Assembly: GCA_026393335.1 (NCBI GenBank)
Contig: JAPLAJ010000052.1
Span: 1-15,218 of the forward strand
From: Rhodoluna sp.
GTDB lineage: Bacteria; Actinomycetota; Actinomycetes; Actinomycetales; Microbacteriaceae
DNA length: 15,218 nucleotides
Direction: 5' to 3'
Positions 1 to 11,070 of this stretch are shown piece after piece (the stretch's first letter is position 1; each line of letters starts with the position of its first letter). The translations under genes and the position numbers were made by a program. The notes under the pieces are model-generated. The model was not told the DNA's origin, did not search any database, and saw nothing but the letters and a program-made list of their open reading frames with translations.

Positions 1-2585
<2,585 letters not shown>

Positions 2586-2611
2586 ATTTATTCTTTTCTC
2601 TCTAGATTCGC

Positions 2612-5600
2612 TTAGAAGTAGGTAGGGTCAGTGTCGTTAGACAAAGACTCGTTACGGGATAGGTTGATGCCGTCCATGGACTCAGTAGCCATGTCGCGCT
2701 CGTATTCTTCGTCCTTCAGAGTCACAATCGCACCCTCAGCGTTGAGAACCTCAACGTTTAGAGCAAGTGATTGCATTTCCTTAGCAAGAACTCGGAATGA
2801 CTCTGGAATACCAGGAGCCTGAATGTTATCGCCCTTAACGATGGCTTCATAAGTCTTAACACGACCTGTGATGTCATCTGACTTGATGGTTAGCAACTCT
2901 TGAAGAGTGTGTGCTGCACCATAAGCCTGTAGAGCCCAAACTTCCATCTCACCGAATCTCTGTCCACCGAACTGAGCCTTACCACCAAGTGGTTGCTGGG
3001 TGATCATTGAGTAAGGACCTGTTGAACGAGCGTGAATCTTGTCATCCACTAAGTGGTGAAGCTTCAAGATATACATGTATCCAACAGAGATTGGCATTGG
3101 GAAAGGCTCACCTGAACGACCATCGAACAGTCTTGCCTTACCGGTCTTGTCAACCAACTTCTGACCATCACGGTTAGGAAGAGTTGAGTCTAGAAGACCG
3201 ATGATGTCATCCTTGTGTGCACCGTCGAAGATCGGGGTGGCAACCTTGGTACCAGGAGCTGCTGAGTGCAACTCTTCGGCTAGGTGGTCTGCCCACTTAG
3301 CCCCTGGCTTGATTTCCCAACCCTGCTTCGCGATCCAACCTAGGTGTGTTTCTAGAACCTGACCGAAGTTCATACGTCCTGGAATACCTAGTGGGTTCAA
3401 GATGATGTCAACTGGAGTTCCATCTTCAAGGAACGGCATGTCTTCAACTGGAAGGATCTTTGAAATAACACCCTTGTTTCCGTGACGACCAGCAAGCTTG
3501 TCACCTTCGGTGATCTTGCGTCGCTGAGCAATGTGAACAACAACTCTCTGGTTGACACCAGCAGCCATCTCGTCATCGCCCTGCTCAACATCGAAGACAG
3601 TAACAGCAATAACTGTTCCAGCTTCACCGTGCGGCACCTTCAATGAAGTGTCGCGAACTTCGCGGCTCTTCTCGTTGAAGATAGCTCTAAGCAAACGCTC
3701 TTCAGCTGAAAGCTCGGTTTCACCCTTAGGGGTAACCTTTCCAACCAAGATATCTCCTGGACGAACTTCAGCACCAACGCGGATGATTCCACGCTCGTCT
3801 AGCTGAGCTAGAGCTTCCATAGATACGTTAGGAAGGTCTGCAGTGATCTCTTCCTTACCTAGCTTGGTATCTCTCGCCTCAACTTCGTGAGCTTCGATGT
3901 GGATAGATGAAAGAGTGTCTTCTTTAACCAGTGACTGGCTCAAGATGATCGCGTCTTCGAAGTTGTGACCTTCCCAAGGCATGAATGCAACTAGCAGGTT
4001 CTTTCCCAACGCTAGTTCACCCTGGTCGGTAGCTGGACCATCAGCAAGAACTTCTCCTGCTTCGATCTTCTGGCCAACAGAAACGATTGCTCTCTGGTTG
4101 ATAGCTGTTCCCTGGTTTGAACGCTCGAACTTGCGAAGAAGGTACTTCTCCTGCTTGTTTGAATCAGTTCTAACCACGATTGTGTCAGCGTCAACTTCTT
4201 CAACTACACCTGCACTCTTAGAAAGAAGTACTGCGTGTGAATCCATTGCAGCTGCACGCTCCATACCGGTACCAACAAGTGGTGCTTCGCTACGGATAAG
4301 TGGAACTGCTTGACGTTGCATGTTCGCACCCATCAAAGCACGTGATGAGTCATCGTGCTCTAGGAATGGGATAAGCGATGTAGAAACAGAAGCTAGCTGA
4401 CGAGGTGAGATGTCGATGTAGTCAACAGTGTCGTTATCAACTTCAACAACATCACCCTTGTAACGAGCGAATACCTTCTTGTTAGCAAAAGTCTTGTCAG
4501 CGTTTAGTGGAACATCAGCTCCACCAATAACCTTGCCGTCTTCTTCTGCTGCATCTAGGTAATCGATCTTGCCTGAAACTTTTCCGTTTACAACTCTGTT
4601 GTATGGAGTCTCAATGAAACCGAATGAGTTGATACGAGCATATGCAGTTAGAGATCCGATAAGACCAATGTTTGGACCTTCAGGAGTTTCAACTGGACAC
4701 ATACGACCGTAGTGGCTTGGGTGAACGTCACGGACTTCCATCTGTGCACGCTCTCTTGCGATACCGCCGGGGCCTAGGGCCGACAGACGACGCTTGTGAG
4801 CAAGACCTGCAAGAGGGTTGTTCTGATCCATGAACTGAGATAGCTGGCTAGCACCAAAGAACTCTTTGATAGCTGAAACAACTGGACGAAGGTTAATCAG
4901 GGTCTGAGGAGTAATAGCCTCAACATCCTGAGTAGACATACGCTCACGAACAACACGTTCCATACGGCTCAGACCAATACGAACCTGGTTCTGGATTAGC
5001 TCACCAACTGAACGAATACGACGGTTCTGGAAGTCATCGATATCATCTGATGAGATCTTTACGTCTGTCTTCTTACCTGACATCTTTAGACCAAAGGTCA
5101 TGTTAGATGTGATATCAGCCTTGTTCTTTAGAGCAAGATCGAATACCAAAAGGTACTTCATAGTTGCAATGATGTCTTCAACAGTAAGAACAGTGGTGTT
5201 CTCATCTACTGTTACACCCAACTTACGGTTGAGCTTGTGACGACCAACACGAGCAAGGTTGTATCTCTTCTTATCGAAGTAAACGCTCTTCAACCAAGCT
5301 TCAGCAGCATCTGCGTTACCTGATTCGCCACGTACCTTGCGGTACATTTCCTTCAAAGCATCTTCCTTAGTGATTACTGGAGTTGTGAATGCACGAGACT
5401 CGTCGTAGTTCAAAGTGTTTTCAATTAGATCAATATCAATTTCCCAAGCGTTAGCAGGGGTAGCAACTGATTTAACATCTGAGAAAGCATCAATGATATC
5501 TTCACGAGAAAGACCAAGAGCCTTTAGGAAGATGGTTGCAGAAACCTTAGTCTTACGGTCAACCTGCACCTGAAGAATTGGCTTACCAAAACGAGAAACA

Positions 5601-6214
5601 TTCTTACGGTCATCCTTAACCCATTCGGTTAGGAACTCTAGGTAAGAACCACGAGAAGGAATGATCTGAGCCTTGTTGTTCTTCACATCCAAGTTACCGG
5701 TGGTGTTAGTTGACACTGAGAAGTAAACACCAGGAGAACGAACTAGCTGAGATACAACTACACGCTCTGTTCCATTAACAATGAAGGTACCTTCATTAGT
5801 CATGATCGGGAATTCACCCATGAAAACAGTCTGAGACTTGATTTCACCAGTTCTGTAGTTTGTGAACTCTGCCTTGATATACAAAGGACGAGCATAAGTC
5901 TTGCCCTTAACCTTGCACTCATCTGGAGTGTAGTTAGGCACATCTAGATTAGGTGCCTTGAACTCAAGACCCATCTTCGCTTCAGCTGGGTTGTTTGGGT
6001 TGTCTTCGATTGGAGATAGCTCCTCGAATACTTCCTCAAGACCAGTCTTGGCTTCTGTCCCAACCTTTTCACGCCATGAGTCAGCACCAACAAGCCATTC
6101 AAAGCTTTCGGTCTGCAGGGTTAGAAGATTTGGTAATTCAATCGGTTCACGAGTTTTAGCAAACGATAGTCGTTGTGCTGAACGAATGTTTTTGGTGGTT
6201 TTCTTGGCGGCCAA
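2612..6214 (-). CDS. rpoB: DNA-directed RNA polymerase beta subunit
   Basis: Complete beta subunit of 1200 residues, a normal actinobacterial length. The rifampicin pocket is intact: SQLSQFMDQNN from 456, H473 in AHKRRLSALGP and S478, equivalent to E. coli D516 (here D463), H526 and S531, so no classical resistance change is seen. The MCPVETPEGPNIGLIG block near 505-520, GHNFEDAIILS, and the C-terminal HHLVDDKIHARSTGPYS and GGKAQFGGQRFGEMEVW blocks are all present. The start is TTG (6214-6212), not ATG: an SD (GAAGGGA) sits about six bases upstream and no in-frame ATG is near. It is co-transcribed with rpoC. The gene before it is a secreted repeat protein, not the rplJ-rplL pair found before rpoB in many bacteria. 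Transcription probably starts at the promoter-like repeats at 6286-6342. Confidence 0.99.
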   Translation of the reverse strand: MAAKKTTKNIRSAQRLSFAKTREPIELPNLLTLQTESFEWLVGADSWREKVGTEAKTGLEEVFEELSPIEDNPNNPAEAKMGLEFKAPNLDVPNYTPDECKVKGKTYARPLYIKAEFTNYRTGEIKSQTVFMGEFPIMTNEGTFIVNGTERVVVSQLVRSPGVYFSVSTNTTGNLDVKNNKAQIIPSRGSYLEFLTEWVKDDRKNVSRFGKPILQVQVDRKTKVSATIFLKALGLSREDIIDAFSDVKSVATPANAWEIDIDLIENTLNYDESRAFTTPVITKEDALKEMYRKVRGESGNADAAEAWLKSVYFDKKRYNLARVGRHKLNRKLGVTVDENTTVLTVEDIIATMKYLLVFDLALKNKADITSNMTFGLKMSGKKTDVKISSDDIDDFQNRRIRSVGELIQNQVRIGLSRMERVVRERMSTQDVEAITPQTLINLRPVVSAIKEFFGASQLSQFMDQNNPLAGLAHKRRLSALGPGGIARERAQMEVRDVHPSHYGRMCPVETPEGPNIGLIGSLTAYARINSFGFIETPYNRVVNGKVSGKIDYLDAAEEDGKVIGGADVPLNADKTFANKKVFARYKGDVVEVDNDTVDYIDISPRQLASVSTSLIPFLEHDDSSRALMGANMQRQAVPLIRSEAPLVGTGMERAAAMDSHAVLLSKSAGVVEEVDADTIVVRTDSNKQEKYLLRKFERSNQGTAINQRAIVSVGQKIEAGEVLADGPATDQGELALGKNLLVAFMPWEGHNFEDAIILSQSLVKEDTLSSIHIEAHEVEARDTKLGKEEITADLPNVSMEALAQLDERGIIRVGAEVRPGDILVGKVTPKGETELSAEERLLRAIFNEKSREVRDTSLKVPHGEAGTVIAVTVFDVEQGDDEMAAGVNQRVVVHIAQRRKITEGDKLAGRHGNKGVISKILPVEDMPFLEDGTPVDIILNPLGIPGRMNFGQVLETHLGWIAKQGWEIKPGAKWADHLAEELHSAAPGTKVATPIFDGAHKDDIIGLLDSTLPNRDGQKLVDKTGKARLFDGRSGEPFPMPISVGYMYILKLHHLVDDKIHARSTGPYSMITQQPLGGKAQFGGQRFGEMEVWALQAYGAAHTLQELLTIKSDDITGRVKTYEAIVKGDNIQAPGIPESFRVLAKEMQSLALNVEVLNAEGAIVTLKDEEYERDMATESMDGINLSRNESLSNDTDPTYF

Positions 6215-6282
6215 GATGATCCCTTCAAAGGCGGTTTACATTGATAGAACGGTCTATGGGATTAGTCCCTAACAGTTATGTC

Positions 6283-6325
6283 GCCAAAATATGCGTACAA
6301 AATAGCGCAGCCAAAATATGCTTAC
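6283..6325. repeat. Direct repeat pair in the rpoB upstream region
   Basis: On the plus strand GCCAAAATATGC occurs at 6283-6294 and again at 6310-6321. The match extends through TAC with one mismatch (16 positions, 15 identical). The 27-base spacing is about 2.5 helix turns, putting the copies on opposite faces of the DNA. They could be doubled -10 regions or a tandem operator. Confidence 0.8.
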
Positions 6326-6342
6326 GAGTTGTTGAGGAGCAA
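6286..6342 (-). promoter_or_regulatory. Two overlapping promoter-like elements before rpoB
   Basis: Read on the minus strand. The distal element is TTGCTC (6342-6337), 18 bases, TATTTT (6318-6313). The proximal one is TTGGCT (6314-6309), 17 bases, TATTTT (6291-6286). The two -10 boxes lie in copies of the same repeat 27 bases apart, and the proximal -35 overlaps the distal -10. A start near 6279 would give a leader of about 65 bases, with two small hairpins possible (GGGA/TCCC and ATAGA/TCTAT). The matches to consensus are only partial; assignment rests on position before an essential operon and on the duplication. Confidence 0.45.
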
Positions 6343-6419
6343 ACCTCTATCTTATAGGGGTAAATCACGTTTCTGCAACAAATATTTCCAAGAATATCCC
6401 AATATTCCCCTTAAATAGA

Positions 6420-6447
6420 GAGACCTGCTCTCCCAGGAGCAGGTCTC
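6420..6447 (-). terminator. Rho-independent terminator after the repeat-protein gene
   Basis: A perfect 11-bp inverted repeat (GAGACCTGCTC at 6420-6430, GAGCAGGTCTC at 6437-6447) with a 6-base loop starts 16 bases past the stop codon of the secreted repeat protein. On the minus strand the stem is followed by TCTATTTAAG, only moderately T-rich, so some read-through into the rpoB leader is possible. Confidence 0.7.
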
Positions 6448-6463
6448 AACCTATCACTTGAAT

Positions 6464-9400
6464 TTACTGAGCTGGAGATACATCAATTCCATCTGAGTCA
6501 ATTCGGGTGGTCTTGTAGCCAGGGATCTTGGCGATCACCTTGACTGACAGGGTAGTGTTCACGTCTCTGCTGTTTACTTCGTATGAAGAATCAGTAGATC
6601 CCTGAACAACCTTGCCGTTTCGCTTCCATACATAGAAGAATTCAGCACCGTTTGGATACTCGCCTGGGTCAGCTGTTAGCAATCCGCCAACAATAGCCTC
6701 ACCAGAGATAACCGGGGTAGGAATCTCAGCGACAGTTCCAAGCTTGATCAAGCGGCTCTTCATTGAGAAGCTAACGCTCTTGTATCCAGTTGCTGAAACC
6801 TTGACCTGGACACCAATACGAGATGCATAGTCATCGCTAGTCAATTCGTAGGTGTTCTCATCCGCAGGGCCCTCGTAGAAGACATCGCCATCACGTAGCC
6901 AGACGATAGAGATTTCAGCTTCGTCTTGCCATGATCCAACATTGACCTCTAGAACTCCACCGGTTACATAAGGACCTGAGATTGAAGGCTTGTCTGAGTA
7001 CTTTAGGGCACCTAGAGCGATGTTTAGACCATTGCTGATCTTCTCCATTGACTCGTAGCCAGTCAGTGTTCCTGTAATACCAACAGTTACCTTGGTTTCA
7101 CCGTCTTCACCGATTAGGTCATAGGTATCGGAGTTTGCGCCATCAATTGGAGCTCCATCGCGGTACCACTGGTAACTAAGTTCAGTTCCATCCATCCAGT
7201 CCTTGGTAGTTGCAGTAAGAGTGTTTCCTACTACTGCCTTACCCTTGACTGTTGGAACTGGAGCCTTGGTCATTACACCTTCAGCAACTTCAAATGGCTT
7301 ACCAAGGATGGTCACCGGAGCGGCACCCTTCTTAGTCAAAGTAATAACTGGACGAAGATCTGCACCAAAGTCTTCAGCTGTTAGAAGGTACTTAGCTGCA
7401 GTTATTCCAGTTTCTTCACCATTTCGTAGCCAGCCGTAAGTCAACTTAGCAGCTGAATCGAATTGTGAACGAGGCAACTTAACAAATGTTCCAACTCGTA
7501 GCAAGCGATCAGCGGTAGCTGTGTTCTGGACTACTGAAACATTCGATGTAGCCCAAACAAGAATGGTTGCACTTTCAACAGTTTCGCCATCTTGAGCAGT
7601 TACTTCAATAAGAAGCTCAGCAAATCCAGAAGCCACAATGTAACCGAAGCCATCTCTAACTACAGTTCTAGCTCCACCTGATGGTGTGACCAAGATGTTT
7701 GCGAATTCATTGTTCAATGCAACCTGGATGTCTAGATCTCCTGCATCAACTTCAAGGATTTCATCTTCAACCCAGCTCTTGCCGTTCACCTCAATTCCAG
7801 TGAAGGTTGCATCTGTGAATGGAAGAACATTCAAAGTAACAGTGAAAGTCTCGGTTGCTTCGCCATCTGGAGCAGTAATAACAACTATCAATTCGTTGGC
7901 ACCCAACACTAGGTCTGTGCCACCAGTAATTTCATAGGTTGCTTCTGAATCTGTTGGTTCAACAACAACATCGACTTCAGTAGTTCCAGGAGCTAGATCA
8001 ATTACATCTCCGTCAGCAGCGCTTGCGCTTTCCTCACCATCAGCACCTGTCCAGAAGACAGATAGATCAGCTAGTGAAGCATCGTTGCTCAACGCAACCA
8101 TTACTGTGACGTAGTAGTCCTGAGTGGTTTCCTCATCTGGAGCAGTAACAGTAATTGTGATTGTGTTTTCGCCAACTACCAAACCTTCATTACCATCAAC
8201 AACGAATGAAGCAAACTCGTCTGTGGTGACGACATCAACAGTTACTTCTTCAGTGAAAGCTGGAACTTCAATGACGCTTCCATCTTCTACAGCTTCACCG
8301 TTTACTTCAAGAGAAGAAAGAGAAGTATCTGTGCTAGCCAAAACGATTACTGTAACTAGGTAATCCTGAGTGGTTTCCTCGTCAGCAGCAGTAACAGTAA
8401 TTGTCACTGTGTTTTCTCCAACTACCAAACCTTCATTACCATCAACAAAGAATGTAGCAAGTTCGTCTGTGGTGACGACATCAACAGTTACTTCTTGAGT
8501 GTATGCATCAACTTCAATGACGCTTCCATCTTCTACAGCTTCACCGTTTACTTCAAGATTGTAAATGGAAGTGTCTGTGTTCGGAAGAACAGTAATTGTG
8601 ATGAAGTATTCCTGTGTGGTTTCACCATCAGCAGCAGTAACAGTAATCAAAAGATCGTTGTCACCAACAACTAGGTCTGTTCCACCTTCGACAATGTAAC
8701 TAGCCTCAGGGTCGGTTACCTCAACTAGAACCTCGACCTCAGTAGTGAGTGGGTCGACGGTTACAGTGTCAGCATCCTCAACATCAAAGCCAGCAACGTT
8801 TAGAAGCGCAAGAGAAGTATCTGTGCTAGCCAAAACGATTACTGTAACTACGTAATCCTGAGTGGTTTCCTCGTCAGCAGCAGTAACAGTAATTGTCACT
8901 GTGTTCTCGCCAACTACCAAACCTTCGTTACCATCAACAACGAAAGAAGCAAGTTCGTCTGTGGTGACGACATCAACATTCACTTCTTCAGTGTATGGAT
9001 CAACTTCAATGACGCTTCCATCATCTACAGCTTCACCGTTCACTTCAAGTGTAGAAACGGAAGTGTCTGTGTTCGGAAGAACAGTAATTGTGATGAAGTA
9101 TTCCTGAGTGGTTTCACCATCAGCAGCAGTAACAGTAATCAACAGATCGTTGTCACCAGGAACTAGGTCTGTGCCACCTTCAACGGAATAACTAGCCTCA
9201 GGGTCGGTTAGCTCAACTAGAACCTCAACCTCAGTAGTTAGTGGGTCAACGGTTACAAAGTCAGCATCGGCAACATCAAAGCCAGCAACATTGATAGAAA
9301 GCACAGAAGTGTCTGTGTTTATCAAAACGTTCACTGTGAACTGGTATTCCTGCGTGGTCGCACCATCAGCAGCAGTGACAATGACAGTTACCAGGTTGCC

Positions 9401-10438
9401 ACCAACAACTAGGTCAACATCGCCAACAATTTCGACAACTGCGTCTGTGTCTACGACGTCAACATCAACTGTGATTTCTGTAGTTAGTGGTTCAACATCA
9501 ATTTCATCACCATCAACAACAGGTGTTCCATTGATTGTAATGCTGTTTACAGAAGTATCGGTGTTTAGAAGCACTTCAACATTGAATGTGTATTCTTCGA
9601 TGGTTACTGTGTCTGCAGCAGTGACAGTAACAGTAACTGTGTTGTCACCGGTCTCAAGACCTAGGTCGCCTGTCACAAAGTAAGTTGCGTTTGGATCATT
9701 TAGTGCAACTGCAACAGTGACTTCAGCTGTTCCATAAGGAACAGTCATGTTATCTCCTGAAGAGATTGATTCATCATTGATTGTGATTGTTGCATTGGTG
9801 TCTGTGCTTGCAGGAACATTTAGGGTAACTGTGTAAACACCGGTGACGTTGTTTGAATCAACAACAGTTACCAGTAGTTCGTTGGTACCAACCTGCAACT
9901 CAGTAGCGCCTACAACGGTGACGCTAGCAAGTGGGTCAACTGCAGTTGCAACTACCTCAACACTTGAAGTGTTTGCCGAAAGATCTAGAGATCCACCATC
10001 TGCAACTTCAATTCCGCCAACTGTTAGAGAAGAAAGCATTGGAGTTACACGCAAAGTTATTGTTGAACGATGAATGCTTTCTGGTTCGAGAGCATTTCCT
10101 GTTCGAACCCACAACTCAGAATCACCAAAAGGTAAGTTGCTAAAAGTATTTGTAAGAGTTGAAACTGTAAAGTCTGCGTTTGGTACTGATTCAGCAGTAG
10201 CACCTGTTGTGCTAACGCCTGCATTGATGTCGTAAGGAAGAGTTCCACTTACAACAACATCAGCACTTTTAGTATCTGGGGAGATTACAACAACAGATCC
10301 ATCGACAACAGCTGTCCCGTTAACTGTGAAAGTTGAAAACGGACTTGTGCTAGCACTAGCTGCAGAGGCCAGCCCAGAAAGTGATGTGACTACCAAAGCG
10401 AAAGTTGTTAGCAGTGAAAGGCGTTTTGAAATAAACAC
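6464..10438 (-). CDS. Large secreted cadherin-like/Ig-like repeat protein, adhesin-like
   Basis: 1324 residues, GTG start with SD (AAAGGA) eight bases upstream. Residues 1-28 form a Sec signal peptide: basic start, hydrophobic core, and AxA-type sites in GLASAASAS. Residues about 34-960 hold eleven beta-sandwich units of about 82 residues, each beginning like LEVNGEAV and ending like GENTVTITVTAADEETTQ, the pattern of bacterial cadherin-like beta-sandwich domains. Four different Ig-like units follow (about 965-1324), marked by YGWLRNG, YQWYRDG, IVWLRDG and YVWKRNG. Residues 131-886 contain 148 Asp/Glu and no Lys, Arg or His; the C-terminal part is Lys-rich. I see no cysteine, LPxTG, membrane anchor or SLH domain, so surface attachment is unexplained. 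An adhesin or matrix role is inferred from architecture; no enzyme domain is visible. Confidence 0.85.
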   Translation of the reverse strand: MFISKRLSLLTTFALVVTSLSGLASAASASTSPFSTFTVNGTAVVDGSVVVISPDTKSADVVVSGTLPYDINAGVSTTGATAESVPNADFTVSTLTNTFSNLPFGDSELWVRTGNALEPESIHRSTITLRVTPMLSSLTVGGIEVADGGSLDLSANTSSVEVVATAVDPLASVTVVGATELQVGTNELLVTVVDSNNVTGVYTVTLNVPASTDTNATITINDESISSGDNMTVPYGTAEVTVAVALNDPNATYFVTGDLGLETGDNTVTVTVTAADTVTIEEYTFNVEVLLNTDTSVNSITINGTPVVDGDEIDVEPLTTEITVDVDVVDTDAVVEIVGDVDLVVGGNLVTVIVTAADGATTQEYQFTVNVLINTDTSVLSINVAGFDVADADFVTVDPLTTEVEVLVELTDPEASYSVEGGTDLVPGDNDLLITVTAADGETTQEYFITITVLPNTDTSVSTLEVNGEAVDDGSVIEVDPYTEEVNVDVVTTDELASFVVDGNEGLVVGENTVTITVTAADEETTQDYVVTVIVLASTDTSLALLNVAGFDVEDADTVTVDPLTTEVEVLVEVTDPEASYIVEGGTDLVVGDNDLLITVTAADGETTQEYFITITVLPNTDTSIYNLEVNGEAVEDGSVIEVDAYTQEVTVDVVTTDELATFFVDGNEGLVVGENTVTITVTAADEETTQDYLVTVIVLASTDTSLSSLEVNGEAVEDGSVIEVPAFTEEVTVDVVTTDEFASFVVDGNEGLVVGENTITITVTAPDEETTQDYYVTVMVALSNDASLADLSVFWTGADGEESASAADGDVIDLAPGTTEVDVVVEPTDSEATYEITGGTDLVLGANELIVVITAPDGEATETFTVTLNVLPFTDATFTGIEVNGKSWVEDEILEVDAGDLDIQVALNNEFANILVTPSGGARTVVRDGFGYIVASGFAELLIEVTAQDGETVESATILVWATSNVSVVQNTATADRLLRVGTFVKLPRSQFDSAAKLTYGWLRNGEETGITAAKYLLTAEDFGADLRPVITLTKKGAAPVTILGKPFEVAEGVMTKAPVPTVKGKAVVGNTLTATTKDWMDGTELSYQWYRDGAPIDGANSDTYDLIGEDGETKVTVGITGTLTGYESMEKISNGLNIALGALKYSDKPSISGPYVTGGVLEVNVGSWQDEAEISIVWLRDGDVFYEGPADENTYELTSDDYASRIGVQVKVSATGYKSVSFSMKSRLIKLGTVAEIPTPVISGEAIVGGLLTADPGEYPNGAEFFYVWKRNGKVVQGSTDSSYEVNSRDVNTTLSVKVIAKIPGYKTTRIDSDGIDVSPAQ
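8084..9313 (-). repeat. Near-identical internal repeat array, order A-B-A-B-B
   Basis: Five consecutive 246-base units encode residues 376-785 of the repeat protein. Type A (NVAGFDV...GGTDLV) lies at 9068-9313 and 8576-8821. Type B (LEVNGEAV...DGNEGLVVGEN) lies at 8822-9067, 8330-8575 and 8084-8329. The A-B pair is duplicated as a 492-base block. Parts of the block are almost identical in DNA; for example about 95 bases from 8811 match those from about 8319 with one mismatch, while other parts have diverged. This points to fairly recent tandem duplication and a target for unit gain or loss. Confidence 0.9.
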
Positions 10439-10522
10439 GTGAATCGTCCTTTTTTTAGAGGCTATAAATCTACTTATGTAAAAGATTAGGGCAAAAAGGG
10501 GCGTTATCTCTAGTCTTTACCA

Positions 10523-10546
10523 ATTCGCAACCATAAATTTGCGAAT
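10523..10546. promoter_or_regulatory. Palindrome ATTCGCAA-N8-TTGCGAAT, possible operator
   Basis: Perfect 8-bp arms (10523-10530 and 10539-10546) around an 8-base spacer, in the 127-base gap before the secreted repeat protein. No T-run follows on either strand, so a terminator for the preceding small gene is unlikely. It lies about 85 bases upstream of the GTG start, upstream of a weak promoter-like pair (TTGCCC, 16 bases, TAGATT, minus strand). A repressor or activator site is the simplest reading. Confidence 0.4.
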
Positions 10547-10565
10547 CCTCCACCTCCAACAGAAC

Positions 10566-10934
10566 TTAGTCCTTAGGGTATACAGAACCGCTCTGGTTGC
10601 CCTTTAGCAGAGCAAAAAGCTCAAACTGTTCACCAAAAGTCAGATAAAGCTCATCAAATGCGGTGTTTAGCAACAAAACCCTCACGCAGCGATCTCGCTT
10701 AGGACCAATAAACAGTGTCCTTTTAGCGCCATTTTGATATTCACCAGTGATTGTGAATGGAAGCCAGCCGTGCTTGGTTTTCTGCCCTAAAGCATCTTTA
10801 CCTGGGGTTTCTTCAGCCGAGACCTTGAGAATGCGGTCTAGCTCAAAAGCTATGTAATGGCGGCCCAGCAGAAAGCGCTCTACCCTAGATAGTTTTAGCA
10901 AGGCAATCCCGTCAGTAAAGATGAGTTTGGCCAT
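10566..10934 (-). CDS. Small PH-like protein, paralog 1
   Basis: 122 residues, ATG start with a strong SD (AAGGA, five bases upstream). No signal peptide or membrane segment, so cytoplasmic. It shares its layout with two other small genes in this window: LSRVERFLLGR near the start, a central LGQK, then GEYQ...KRTLFIG and a strand-rich VRVLLLN...FDELYL stretch before a C-terminal helix. This order resembles small actinobacterial proteins with a PH-like beta fold ending in a helix; I recognise the pattern but cannot name a family or function. It is the most diverged of the three copies and lacks the SHPSID and CG residues of the others. A good promoter candidate lies at 10974-11001. Confidence 0.8.
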   Translation of the reverse strand: MAKLIFTDGIALLKLSRVERFLLGRHYIAFELDRILKVSAEETPGKDALGQKTKHGWLPFTITGEYQNGAKRTLFIGPKRDRCVRVLLLNTAFDELYLTFGEQFELFALLKGNQSGSVYPKD

Positions 10935-10973
10935 GTCAGTCCTTCGAATGATTCGCTAAAGCGTATAAACCTT

Positions 10974-11001
10974 ATTGTATGCGGGGTAAAAGACTAATCA
11001 A
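10974..11001 (-). promoter_or_regulatory. Sigma70-type promoter for PH-like paralog 1
   Basis: On the minus strand TTGATT (11001-10996), a 16-base spacer, then TACAAT (10979-10974, 5 of 6 to TATAAT). Start of transcription near 10967 would give a leader of about 33 bases carrying the SD. Confidence 0.5.
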
Positions 11002-11048
11002 GTAGTTTAATGAGGCAATTTGGAAACATTATTTTTGGCAAAGATTCG

Positions 11049-11064
11049 AAAAAACTGCCTGCAG
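11049..11064 (-). terminator. Weak terminator-like GC hairpin plus T6 after paralog 2
   Basis: Just past the stop of paralog 2 the minus strand reads CTGCAGGCAG followed by six T. The stem is only three to four base pairs, so this is a marginal terminator. Confidence 0.3.
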
Positions 11065-11070
11065 ACTTAC

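Noticed and set aside
3981..4313. Antisense open frames within rpoB
   Set aside because: Shadows of a highly conserved gene with no ribosome site or homology.
8084..9313. CRISPR-like repeat array
   Set aside because: Units are 246 bases, in frame and protein-coding, with no short repeat-spacer pattern.
7203..10143. Several plus-strand open frames inside the repeat-protein gene
   Set aside because: They are antisense shadows produced by the repetitive, stop-poor composition of the array; their periodicity follows the real gene.
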